A DNA stretch of 48,631 bases from a candidate division TA06 bacterium (lineage in GTDB: Bacteria; Hydrothermota; DG-26; E44-bin18). The stretch spans positions 1 through 48,631 of the forward strand of contig SOJN01000023.1 in assembly GCA_004376575.1 (NCBI GenBank), read 5' to 3'. The position numbers were made by a program, and so were the translations under genes. Positions 15,648 to 23,639 of the stretch are shown piece by piece; within the stretch, counting starts at the first letter, position 1; the number at the start of each line of letters is the position of its first letter. The notes under the pieces were generated by a model that had not been told where the DNA came from, made no database searches, and saw only the letters and a list, made by a program, of their open reading frames with translations.

Positions 15648-16656
15648 GCTGGTTGATGTCCTCCATGCACATCTCATAGATCAGGGATTCAAGCTCGAAG
15701 GTCTTCGCTGAATGTGAAGACTTCAGCCGCGCTTCTGTGAGTTGTATTAGTCTTATTCTTTTCCGCAGTACGGTTTCAGTGAACATGGCAGATTGCCTTA
15801 GATACCCGCCTAGATAATAAGGCATAAGATTGAATCTTCGACACATCTCCGCCTGACTCGCGTTCCTCTTCTTGAGACACTTCAGGCTAAGGAGAATTAA
15901 CATGTGCCTCAGTATGAGGGCAAGTATGTGGGATGGCCGCTGTCCCCACGCAAGCAGATTGTTGACTAGAGCAATGCTCTGGTGGCAATCCAGTCTTCCG
16001 ATAGCATCGGTGAGGTCAAAGATTGAGTTTGCTCTAGACTTTCCTGCCACTGCTGCAACATCTCCGGCCGTTATCTTTGTCTTCTCTCCTGCACATATTG
16101 TCAGTTTATCTATCTCATTTGCCAGATAGGATTGGTCGCTGCCGATCGAGTTATATAGCATTCTTGCACCTTCACTGTCAATTGACCACCCCAGCGAGGA
16201 AACACGCTCTCTTATCCAAACCACTGCATCCCTCTCATTTAGGTTGCTCAAACGTACTGGAGTAGTCCTCAACGTCAACTTCCTATAGAAACCTTTATTT
16301 GTCTTCACCTTCGGAGCAGTAACTATGAGGAGAGTGGTTGGTGCAGGGTGCTCTAGATAGTCGAGTAATATTCCCCTCATTTTTTCAGAGAGCTTATGAA
16401 CACCGCTCAGCACAACAACCCTTTTGGCTGAGGCCATCGGCGGCGTCTCCACAGCATTCAGAATTCCTTCTGGCGTGATTTCGTCTCCGTGAAGAATGCT
16501 TCTGTCGAAAGAGACAAACTCTGGAGTCACAATCGCTGAAGTAATTGTCTGGACAAGCTCATCTATGAGGAACTGGTTATCCCCATAGAAAAAGTAGGCC
16601 GGATCAAACCTCCTCTTTTTAATCCTCCCTCTCAGCACTGTGTAAGTCACTGGCAT
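15634..16656 (-). CDS. holA: DNA polymerase III delta subunit
   Basis: 340 residues from ATG 16656. The delta-subunit opening (FDPAYFFYGDNQFLIDELV), the KRVVVLSGVHKL region, LLDYLEHPAPTTLLIVTAP, the SLGWSIDSEGARML segment, and the clamp-loader helices near 235-290 (LVNNLLAWGQRPSHILALI) match HolA. It opens the sliding clamp as part of the clamp loader. The promoter at 16662-16690 puts transcription start within a base or so of the ATG, so this mRNA may be leaderless. The next gene overlaps its end. Confidence 0.9.
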   Translation of the reverse strand: MPVTYTVLRGRIKKRRFDPAYFFYGDNQFLIDELVQTITSAIVTPEFVSFDRSILHGDEITPEGILNAVETPPMASAKRVVVLSGVHKLSEKMRGILLDYLEHPAPTTLLIVTAPKVKTNKGFYRKLTLRTTPVRLSNLNERDAVVWIRERVSSLGWSIDSEGARMLYNSIGSDQSYLANEIDKLTICAGEKTKITAGDVAAVAGKSRANSIFDLTDAIGRLDCHQSIALVNNLLAWGQRPSHILALILRHMLILLSLKCLKKRNASQAEMCRRFNLMPYYLGGYLRQSAMFTETVLRKRIRLIQLTEARLKSSHSAKTFELESLIYEMCMEDINQHDQG

Positions 16657-16661
16657 CAATA

Positions 16662-16690
16662 ATGCTACACTGACTCAGCCATTAAGTCAA
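16662..16690 (-). promoter_or_regulatory. Promoter of holA (leaderless candidate)
   Basis: On the minus strand TTGACT (16690-16685), 17-nt spacer, TAGCAT (16667-16662). Only five bases separate the -10 box from the ATG at 16656. Confidence 0.65.
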
Positions 16691-16712
16691 GCAAAAAGCA
16701 CCTCATTACAAG

Positions 16713-16935
16713 CAAATCACAATCACCAAGCACCAAATTACAGATAAATCACACTCCAGATGTAAGATGTAAGACATTGGCATCCCCATGGAACGGAGGC
16801 TCGTGAAATGAGACTGGTATGCAGGTTTGAAACGTTGTTCGTGTCTGGCACCTGTTTGGAGATTCGAATTTGGTGCTTGGGATTTATTTGGACATTGTGA
16901 TTTGGAGATTGGGTTTCATTTGGTGCTTGGGATTT
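16713..16935. repeat. CACCAAAT-type inverted and direct repeats
   Basis: CCAAGCACCAAATT (16726-16739) is inverted as AATTTGGTGCTTGG (16867-16880), a perfect 14-nt match. ATTTGGTGCTTGGGATTT occurs twice in direct orientation (16868-16885 and 16918-16935), 50 nt apart. Related CAAATCAC/GTGATTTG units fill the rest. It is noncoding and fills most of the 330-nt spacer between holA and the aldolase gene. Confidence 0.65.
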
Positions 16936-16987
16936 GCCTCTAGTTTGAGATTTGCAATTTGAGTCTGCTATCGATTCCGCCTACCTG

Positions 16988-18166
16988 TTACGTTTCTAGA
17001 TATTCCCTCACCTTATCCGCGGTGCCCACTGCACTAAAGGCTTTGAAGAATAGCAAGGCTTCTGCATATGTTCTGGCTTCGAGCGCGTGTTTTGTCTCTT
17101 CAGAAAGGTCATCCATTCTGGTCTTGAATTCTTTTATTGCATACTTGCTGTACTTGCCAATGATTTCATTGTTTCTCGTTATGCCTTTTTGGGCCGCTTC
17201 ATCTCTGTATTTGCCCAAAGTCCAATTGTGTATGTCTCCCAGCAATTCTGGCTCAAATACTGAAAACACCTCCCATGCCAGATTTTGCCATAGCGTGCCA
17301 ACGTTTCCTTTTATGATTAAGCCCTTGGGGAATTGGGTGTTTATCAATCTAAGCGGTGTGCCTGTAATACCATGTTGTGCAATTCTTACCTTAAAAGGTT
17401 CAATCGCCTTGGCTACTTCTACAGTTCGTTCTATGTTTATTGAAACTTGCTCAATCAGGTTACCATGCTGGTCGTAGATATTTCCATGAGTCGACCCGTT
17501 GGCGATTGCCAATACCTGGGGGAAGACCTTCCTCTTCTGTAGCTGGTCAATAAATGTGGTCGCCTCCTCGACCGTTGTGAGAACTAATCCACCCTTATCC
17601 TTCTTCCCAATCTCCCCAACTTCAACTTCTAATCCGAACTCTCTTCCACCCATCTTCTCCTTGATGAAGTGTGCAAGTTCTGCTGTGACATCGATATTCT
17701 TCTGAAGTTGGCCTAATACTGTCGTGTCGCTCAAGTCAAAAAGAAAGGAAGCATCTATTGCAAAGGAGGTATACCCTGCGGAAATGTGGGCCTTCAGCAA
17801 CTCCTTTATTCTCTTTACTTCATCTTCGGTTCCCTTCTTGACTGTTGTGTGGTCTGCGTGGAGAGCCCATTGACCAAAACCGACATCGTCGGCGATAGCG
17901 CGGACTGTCTTTGAGAACTCATGGGGAGTCAGGCCAGTATATCCGCCGTCCAAATCGCTCTCTGACATTGCGAGCTCGAAAATAACTGCTGCCCTCAGGT
18001 CCCTGGCAGCACTAAATATCCCTCTGGCAACACCAGGAAGGATTCTGGTGTTTACGGCCATTATGACGCCTTCTTCATTGTACAGTGCTTCGAACATTTT
18101 GTTTCCGGGGATCGGGTCAAATCTGCCCCACCCTTTCATGATATCACCGCCACTGTTTCTTGTCAT
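16988..18166 (-). CDS. Class II (zinc) fructose-bisphosphate aldolase family protein
   Basis: 392 residues. The start is the ATG at 18166, which overlaps the fbp stop as TGATG. Class II aldolase landmarks: WALHADHTTVKKG (catalytic Asp and zinc His), LEVEVGEIG (zinc Glu region), RIAQHGITGTPL (zinc His and phosphate loop) and GLIIKGNVGTLW (phosphate-binding Asn/Thr). It would join triose phosphates to fructose-1,6-bisphosphate. Motifs differ from E. coli FbaA (GITGT instead of GGSGS) and the protein is longer, so tagatose- or other ketose-bisphosphate activity is possible. Tight coupling to fructose-bisphosphatase argues for gluconeogenesis. Confidence 0.8.
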   Translation of the reverse strand: MTRNSGGDIMKGWGRFDPIPGNKMFEALYNEEGVIMAVNTRILPGVARGIFSAARDLRAAVIFELAMSESDLDGGYTGLTPHEFSKTVRAIADDVGFGQWALHADHTTVKKGTEDEVKRIKELLKAHISAGYTSFAIDASFLFDLSDTTVLGQLQKNIDVTAELAHFIKEKMGGREFGLEVEVGEIGKKDKGGLVLTTVEEATTFIDQLQKRKVFPQVLAIANGSTHGNIYDQHGNLIEQVSINIERTVEVAKAIEPFKVRIAQHGITGTPLRLINTQFPKGLIIKGNVGTLWQNLAWEVFSVFEPELLGDIHNWTLGKYRDEAAQKGITRNNEIIGKYSKYAIKEFKTRMDDLSEETKHALEARTYAEALLFFKAFSAVGTADKVREYLET

Positions 18167-19047
18167 CACAGTGCCCCCTCCAATTTCTTGATTAGATCCT
18201 TGTTTCCGACATATGTTGCAGTTCTTTGATCTATGTGCTCTGGTTCAATTTCTAGTATTGAATGCTTGCCATCAGTGGAAGCCCCTCCTGCCTGTCTCAC
18301 TATGAATGCCATGGGGTTGCTTTCAAATAGTAATCTCAGCTTCCCATTTGGATTCGTCGTGAGTGCGGGATAGGCAAAGATCCCACCATAGTGAAGGACC
18401 TGATTGAAGTCTCCAACGAACGACCCGCCGTATCTTAGCTTGTAGCCTTGTTTTTCTAGTTCTTCAACATACTTCCTGAATGCTGGCAGCCAGTCTTTTC
18501 GCAGTCCTCCAATACCATACAATTTTCCTGGCTCAGGAAGTCTTATGTTCTCTTTTCTCAAAATGAACCCCTTCGTTGTCAGCAGAAATTCGTGGACACC
18601 GTTCTGTGCCGCATAGACCAAGGTTGTCACTGGACCATACAAAATGTACATAGCAGCTACCTGATTCTTTCCTTCTGTTGGCAGATCTTCCTTGTATATC
18701 CCCACAATTGTCCCGACTGAGTTGTTGCTCTCGATATTTGATGAACCATCTAATGGATCCAACGTGATGTTGAACATTCCTTTGTCGTTGAGTCTTACCA
18801 GATCAGGCTGTTCCTCTGATGCTACAGTTCTAACCATGCCCCATTTTCTGAATTCATCAATCAAGAACTCGTCTGCCCATTTGTCCATGACTAATTGAAC
18901 CTCACCAAACACGTTTTTCGTTTTGGCCTTACCTCTTCTGAATTGAAATTGGCTATTTATCGTATTCACCAGGCGGCTTATTCTGAGTATGAGAGAGGCT
19001 ACATCGCTGTTGATTCCTTTCAGATGTTCCTCTAGAGTCTTCTCCAT
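18166..19047 (-). CDS. fbp: Class I fructose-1,6-bisphosphatase
   Basis: 293 residues. The metal-binding core DPLDGSSNIESNNSVGTIVGIY is intact (two Asp plus the GSSN loop), preceded by the FGEVQLVMDKWAD segment, with the substrate-binding stretch LRYGGSFVGDFNQVLHYGG and the C-terminal GGASTDGKHSILEIEPEHIDQRT. It is slightly shorter than the typical 330 residues, mostly at the N-terminus, where the AMP-regulation region of animal enzymes sits. It removes the 1-phosphate of fructose-1,6-bisphosphate, the committed gluconeogenic step. GGGAGGG precedes the ATG. It lies 38 nt after the lipoprotein gene and overlaps the aldolase. Confidence 0.93.
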   Translation of the reverse strand: MEKTLEEHLKGINSDVASLILRISRLVNTINSQFQFRRGKAKTKNVFGEVQLVMDKWADEFLIDEFRKWGMVRTVASEEQPDLVRLNDKGMFNITLDPLDGSSNIESNNSVGTIVGIYKEDLPTEGKNQVAAMYILYGPVTTLVYAAQNGVHEFLLTTKGFILRKENIRLPEPGKLYGIGGLRKDWLPAFRKYVEELEKQGYKLRYGGSFVGDFNQVLHYGGIFAYPALTTNPNGKLRLLFESNPMAFIVRQAGGASTDGKHSILEIEPEHIDQRTATYVGNKDLIKKLEGAL

Positions 19048-19085
19048 CGTTCCCTCCCGATGTTGGCAGGTTGGATGTGTGTCTT

Positions 19086-19700
19086 TTAGTGCAGCTCCAT
19101 GCTCGTCAGCCTCATCTCCCAGACCTGTCCTCTTACTTCAACTCTGGTCATCACCCTTCCCACGTTTTCCACGTACCAGTCAGTCGCCTTCATAACGAGG
19201 CTGTCATTTGGGATTCTTCTGTCCTCACAGTCGACCCGCAGCGCGTTCGCGAAGTTACCATAAGGCGTTTCCACGTTCTCCATTCCGCTGACATGAGCAG
19301 TTCTCAGCACGCCCCTTACCTGACGTACAGCCCACTCTCTGCCATCCCGAAGTGGGTAGTTGAGAACCGTATCTGCGCTAGGGTCAGCTAGATTGTTGTA
19401 TATGAGGAGTAGGTTGGACTTCCACTGGAGATTTATCGAATCCTTGAAAGTCCTTTTTTTCTCGAGCCAGAACCTTTTCTGCGAGACTTTCCAGGCTGAC
19501 TCTCCGGTAGGTCCAACCACCTTATCTTCGATCTCCCAGGCTATCGTATCTCCTTGGGACGGGACTACTCCTCCTACCCAGACCCAACGATTGCCTTCTG
19601 CCAGCGGAAAGTAATCTTCATTCGAGCCGGTTCCGATCTTACATCCAGAAAATGGAACAGCGAAAGATACGGCAATTAGCAGAATCACTTTCATGTTCAC
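19086..19700 (-). CDS. Hypothetical lipoprotein
   Basis: About 204 residues with a lipoprotein signal (KVILLIAVSFAVPFSGC, lipobox FSGC near residue 20) and a mature part rich in beta strands (YFPLAEGNRWVWVGG, then AWKVSQKRFW, then WYVENVGRVMTRVEVRGQ). The pattern, which reports on 'untidy' extracellular ligand-type folds, is common in candidate-phylum lipoproteins; I do not recognise a function. It starts at GTG 19700 overlapping the flavoprotein stop as GTGA, or at ATG 19694. An outer-surface lipoprotein between a redox subunit and fbp is unexpected. Confidence 0.6.
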   Translation of the reverse strand: MNMKVILLIAVSFAVPFSGCKIGTGSNEDYFPLAEGNRWVWVGGVVPSQGDTIAWEIEDKVVGPTGESAWKVSQKRFWLEKKRTFKDSINLQWKSNLLLIYNNLADPSADTVLNYPLRDGREWAVRQVRGVLRTAHVSGMENVETPYGNFANALRVDCEDRRIPNDSLVMKATDWYVENVGRVMTRVEVRGQVWEMRLTSMELH

Positions 19701-21313
19701 ATGGCCTGTTTCTTTCTTATTTCTTCCCTTCGATAATCAGGCAGAAGAACCGGCGCCTTTCTGGATGGGTCTATTCCCGCTTCTTTCAGCTCCCGGTGGT
19801 AGTTTTTGACATGCTCGAGCGTAAGTCGGCCCGGAGTGACCGACTTCGCCTTCTCTCCAGCATTTCTTCCTGCTCTTCTTCCAAACACTACGACGTCTAG
19901 TAGCGAGTTACCCATCAGCCGGTTTCTCCCATGAATTCCACCACTCGCTTCCCCAGCCACATAGAGGTTCTCGATTTCCGTCTCGCATCTGTCGTTTATC
20001 ACGAGTCCACCGTTCTGATAGTGCTGGGTGGGATAGATGAGTATCGGTTCTTTGGACATGTCCAGGTTGAATCTCTCATACTGCCTGTACATCGCAGGAA
20101 GGTTCTTCTTTATGGCCCCTTCTCCTTTGAGCGTCTCTATGAGCGGGGAGTCGAGCCATATCCCTTTCATGCCGCTCGGGGTCACCACTCCTTTTTCCCT
20201 TTTTGTGCACTCTCTTATGAGGGCCGCAGCCTCTACATCTCTTGTCTCCAGTTCATAGACGAATCTGTTCCCTTCTACATTGACCAGTTGCGCCCCGAGA
20301 CTCCTCACCTTCTCAGTGACCAGCTGACCGAGGATCTGTTCAGGGAATGCTGCTCCTGTAGGGTGGTATTGTATGGTGTCCAGAAAGATAATTTTACATC
20401 CTGCTCTGTAGGCTATGACTGGCCCGTCACCTGTGGCCCCGTAGTGATTGGTGGTTGGAAACCCCTGGACGTGGAGTCTCCCACTTCCGCCAGTGGCAAT
20501 GATTGTAGTCTTGGCCCTTACATTCACATATTCTTTCGTTTCCAGGTTGTAAAGAATCGCACCGGTGCATTTCTTTCCGTCGATCAAGAGTTCCACCATG
20601 GGCGAGAATTCGATTACGTCTATCGGTCGATTGTTCACTTCGTCCCTGAGGGTTTTCATTATCTCGCCGCCAGTGTAGTCCCTTGCCGAGTGCATCCTCT
20701 TTCTCGACGTGCCTCCTCCGTGAATGGTGATCATCGTTCCGTCCGGTTCCTTGTCATACATCACGCCCAATTGTTCAAGCCATGATAAAATCTCGGGCGC
20801 ATCAATAACCAGAGCTCTGACCAATTCAGGGATGTTGAAAAGCCTTCCGCCGCCGATAACGTCAAGGTAGTGTTGGACCGGGGAATCATTGGGCTTGTCC
20901 GCCCCCTGTATTCCACCCTGGGCCATGTTGGTATTCGCATCCCCCAGTCTTAGCTTGCTTACCAGCAGAACTCGGGCACCAGCCTCCTGTGCTAGTATGG
21001 AAGCGGACGCACCTGCCCCTCCCCCACCTATTACCAGAACATCGGTCTCGTAGTCTATTTGGGAGAGGTCATACTTCTCCGGGTCAATAAGGCTATAAGC
21101 CTCAAACAGGTCGGCAAATTCATGCGGTGTCTTTTCTCCTTTGCTTGGTCCAACCTGGAGGGCTCTCATGGAGCCTTTCTTGAAGTCGGGGTGGAACTCC
21201 TCCAGAAGTTTCTGTCTCTCTTCCGCAGAGAGAAGTGGTATTTCCTGTTTCGTCCTCTCCGGGCGGGTGGCTTCAAGCTTCTTGATAGATTCCTTCATAG
21301 ATTCAGTGTACAC
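19697..21313 (-). CDS. Fumarate reductase/succinate dehydrogenase-type flavoprotein subunit
   Basis: 538 residues of the FrdA/SdhA/NadB family. An extra N-terminal stretch of about 85 residues precedes the FAD motif (VIGGGGAGASAS, Gly 96-101). Dicarboxylate-site residues are present: H317 in QYHPTG, R337 in EKVRS, H431 in QHYQNGG, and R463 in the GEASGGIHGRNRLMGNSLLD block. The position of the covalent-flavin His of FrdA is N127 (ANTNMAQGG), so FAD should be noncovalent, as in NadB and methanogen TfrA. It likely reduces fumarate or a similar enoate, or runs in reverse. It is the last redox subunit of the Hdr/Nuo operon, directly after its iron-sulfur partner. Confidence 0.85.
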   Translation of the reverse strand: MYTESMKESIKKLEATRPERTKQEIPLLSAEERQKLLEEFHPDFKKGSMRALQVGPSKGEKTPHEFADLFEAYSLIDPEKYDLSQIDYETDVLVIGGGGAGASASILAQEAGARVLLVSKLRLGDANTNMAQGGIQGADKPNDSPVQHYLDVIGGGRLFNIPELVRALVIDAPEILSWLEQLGVMYDKEPDGTMITIHGGGTSRKRMHSARDYTGGEIMKTLRDEVNNRPIDVIEFSPMVELLIDGKKCTGAILYNLETKEYVNVRAKTTIIATGGSGRLHVQGFPTTNHYGATGDGPVIAYRAGCKIIFLDTIQYHPTGAAFPEQILGQLVTEKVRSLGAQLVNVEGNRFVYELETRDVEAAALIRECTKREKGVVTPSGMKGIWLDSPLIETLKGEGAIKKNLPAMYRQYERFNLDMSKEPILIYPTQHYQNGGLVINDRCETEIENLYVAGEASGGIHGRNRLMGNSLLDVVVFGRRAGRNAGEKAKSVTPGRLTLEHVKNYHRELKEAGIDPSRKAPVLLPDYRREEIRKKQAM

Positions 21314-21322
21314 CTTGACCCC

Positions 21323-22003
21323 CTATCGAGGTTCCATATCTCTGTCTTTGTAAAGCTGCTTGAGCTTGTCCTGGTCTGCAGACATGAGTTCTCCGAGCTC
21401 GTCATCGAACTTGCTCGCTCCCACGGCAGCAACCATCTCTTGCAGGTGCTTTGCCTTCTTGGCAACGTACTTGCCGTAAAGCCTTCTGCACAGGACGGCA
21501 ATATTGTACTGTACAATTTCAGCGGGACATCTTACGGCACATAACCCGCACATGATACAGTCGAAAGAAAGGTCTGCAACCCTTGCGATATCTCCCCTCA
21601 GCGCAGCCTGAACATAATCCATTACCTGAATATCCTGAGGACAAATCTTTGTACAGGTATTACATGCGACACATCTGGCTAGCTCTGGATATTCCTTGAG
21701 TACCTGTTCGCCAGTAGGCTTCATCTTCTCTATGTCGTAGACCGCCTTGTTGGCAGGGAAGAACGGTATCTGAGTAAGATACATCCCATCCTCCACCATC
21801 GCCTGACAGGCAAGACCGACCTTTATCTTGTAATCGTCTGTAGTTCTGTACACCGTTCCGCATGCACCACAGAATCCACCTCTGCAACCGCATCCTCTCA
21901 CCAGCATGTAGCCAGCGTATTCCATTGCCTTCATGATGGTCAAGCTCTTGGGCACACTGTATTTCTTGCCCATTATGTAGATGTCAATATTCTCTTCGGC
22001 CAT
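21323..22003 (-). CDS. Fumarate reductase/succinate dehydrogenase-type iron-sulfur subunit
   Basis: 226 residues. The N-terminal domain is a [2Fe-2S] ferredoxin-like fold with C38/C40/C45/C48 and C66. The C-terminal domain carries two cluster motifs, C111-x2-C-x2-C-x3-C121 and C149-x2-C-x2-C-x3-C159. This is the FrdB/SdhB layout, though the spacing of the last cluster looks like [4Fe-4S]. Unlike methanogen TfrB it has no HdrB-like CCG domains; separate hdrB and hdrC genes lie 15 kb away. It would pass electrons between the HdrA/MvhD part and the flavoprotein. It sits 14 nt after the FrhB-like gene and 10 nt before the flavoprotein gene. Confidence 0.85.
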   Translation of the reverse strand: MAEENIDIYIMGKKYSVPKSLTIMKAMEYAGYMLVRGCGCRGGFCGACGTVYRTTDDYKIKVGLACQAMVEDGMYLTQIPFFPANKAVYDIEKMKPTGEQVLKEYPELARCVACNTCTKICPQDIQVMDYVQAALRGDIARVADLSFDCIMCGLCAVRCPAEIVQYNIAVLCRRLYGKYVAKKAKHLQEMVAAVGASKFDDELGELMSADQDKLKQLYKDRDMEPR

Positions 22004-22016
22004 ACTTCACCTCCCC

Positions 22017-23162
22017 TCAACGCGGCTCCAGCTCATCTTCCCGAAAGGTAGCAAGAGGAAGCTCCTCGTCAAATGCTCTTCCCGGAACATATTCGAAAAC
22101 CTTCTGGACTTCATTGCCCACCGTCTTGAAAACCTTGAGGAGTTCAACACCATTGGGGCACGCCTCCTCGCAAGATCCGCATCCAACACAAGATGAGGAC
22201 ATATGATTCAGCCGGCCAAGGTGAAAAAGTAGTGTGTCAGAAGGCATTCTGAGAGCACCCTTCTTCTGTGCCCTGCTCAGATACTTCCCAGGCTCAGCCT
22301 CGAAGGTGGCGGAGTCAAAAAAGCACTCTTTGCAATAGCATATGGGACAGGCTCTCATACAGTTATGGCAGTTGACGCAGTTAGCCAGAAGACTGAGAAG
22401 GTTATCCAGTCCAGCCACGTTTTCTGCCACATCCTGAAACATCTTCTTTTTCGCTTCTTCCCTCTTTTCAGTTACCTCAACAACGGTCTTTTCGTGGGCC
22501 TCGAAGGATGAAACAGATTCCAGTCCAAGTTCACCAAGTATCTTCTCGCCCTTTTCGGTGTTCGCTTCCAGGACCAGCTCGCCAGACAGATCAGAGCCCA
22601 TGAAGCAGATGATCACATCAGAACTGCTCACTGTAGGATGCTCACACACAAGACATGCTGACCTCATCTCTTCATCAAAGTCGCCAGATCTCACCTTGTC
22701 ATAAGCCTGCTTCGACTCAACACCTTGTCGCCTCTCGTCAGTGTAGGTCTTTGCCGGAAGGGCCCCATAGCAGTCGCTGGTGAAGATGATTGTCCCGTTC
22801 AGGTTTATCTGCTTGAGCTTGGTGAGCTCTACCGAGGCTCTCCACTCACATGGTCTAAGTACGGCAGCTATTGGGACTGGTTCTGTCTCAGCGTCTTCAC
22901 CCTCTGGCAGGGGCCGGGCCAATCTGGTCACATCAGAAAGGAGACTCGCGGCATTCAACGGCATTACCGGAGCGAGGATATCAATAGATTCGGTCTCAGA
23001 GGGAGCAGAAACGAGAGCGTACAACACGGAGGTTCCATTCGCTGAAACCTTTGGCGCAAGTATTGACTTAACCATGCCTTTTTCCAGCAGGGACTTTAGA
23101 AGACGGTTGATAGCTCCTGACACGTTCTCATTTTCGATTTTCAGCTTGAAGAACTTTCCCAT
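22017..23162 (-). CDS. FrhB/FdhB-like iron-sulfur protein of Hdr complexes
   Basis: 381 residues. The N-terminal two thirds resembles the FrhB/FdhB (F420 hydrogenase/formate dehydrogenase beta) family, with the RPCEWRASVELTKLKQ segment and a following SDCYG. Residues 262-280 hold C-x2-C-x2-C-x3-C plus three more Cys (CPICYCKEC), and residues 325-335 hold a second C-x2-C-x2-C-x3-C. Such proteins accompany HdrA and MvhD in Flox-Hdr and related clusters, where they link a flavin/iron-sulfur relay. Whether it binds its own flavin cannot be read. It lies between mvhD and the fumarate-reductase-type subunits, so I infer a relay role. Confidence 0.75.
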   Translation of the reverse strand: MGKFFKLKIENENVSGAINRLLKSLLEKGMVKSILAPKVSANGTSVLYALVSAPSETESIDILAPVMPLNAASLLSDVTRLARPLPEGEDAETEPVPIAAVLRPCEWRASVELTKLKQINLNGTIIFTSDCYGALPAKTYTDERRQGVESKQAYDKVRSGDFDEEMRSACLVCEHPTVSSSDVIICFMGSDLSGELVLEANTEKGEKILGELGLESVSSFEAHEKTVVEVTEKREEAKKKMFQDVAENVAGLDNLLSLLANCVNCHNCMRACPICYCKECFFDSATFEAEPGKYLSRAQKKGALRMPSDTLLFHLGRLNHMSSSCVGCGSCEEACPNGVELLKVFKTVGNEVQKVFEYVPGRAFDEELPLATFREDELEPR

Positions 23163-23177
23163 AGCATTTTCTCCTTG

Positions 23178-23600
23178 CTATACTGACCATTGTGTAGCCA
23201 GGGGGTTTCGACCCGAGGTTTTTATCTCATCTACAAGTTCCTGCACCGTCTCCGCGAACTTCCTTCCTTCACTCGCGCTAATCCACCTCACCCAGAACCT
23301 CTCATCACCGAGCCCCAGTGTCTTAAGCACGGTCTTCATGATGGTTGCCCTTCTTCTGGCTTTGTAGTTCCCGGATACATAATGACAGTCACCCGGGTGG
23401 CAACCGCCCAGGAGGACAGCATCTGCTCCTTCCAAGAAAGCTTTCAATATATAGCTGGAATCAACCGAACCACTGCACATCACTCTTATTGGCCTTATGT
23501 TTGTGGGATATTGAATGCGGGACGTGCCTGCCAGGTCTGCAGCGTTAGAAGTGCACCAGTTGCAGAGAAATCCCACTATCTTGGGTTCATAGTCAGCCAT
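23178..23600 (-). CDS. mvhD: MvhD-like [2Fe-2S] electron-transfer subunit
   Basis: 140 residues, the usual size of MvhD. The five cysteines fit the family: C13 and C16 (FLCNWC), C42 (MCSGSVD), C67 and C72 (GGCHPGDCHY). In methanogens MvhD carries electrons from the MvhAG hydrogenase to HdrA. No hydrogenase is encoded in the window, so here it more likely links HdrA to the FrhB-like or fumarate-reductase-type subunits, as in Flox-Hdr systems. It is 40 nt after the double-HdrA gene and 16 nt before the FrhB-like gene. Confidence 0.9.
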   Translation of the reverse strand: MADYEPKIVGFLCNWCTSNAADLAGTSRIQYPTNIRPIRVMCSGSVDSSYILKAFLEGADAVLLGGCHPGDCHYVSGNYKARRRATIMKTVLKTLGLGDERFWVRWISASEGRKFAETVQELVDEIKTSGRNPLATQWSV

Positions 23601-23639
23601 ATAATCCTCCGGTTTTCTATCTCATCGTTTGGCGATTCG

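Noticed and set aside
19931-20785. 284-residue plus-strand open frame
   Set aside because: It is fully antisense to the FrdA-like flavoprotein, whose motifs are intact; the frame arises from codon bias.
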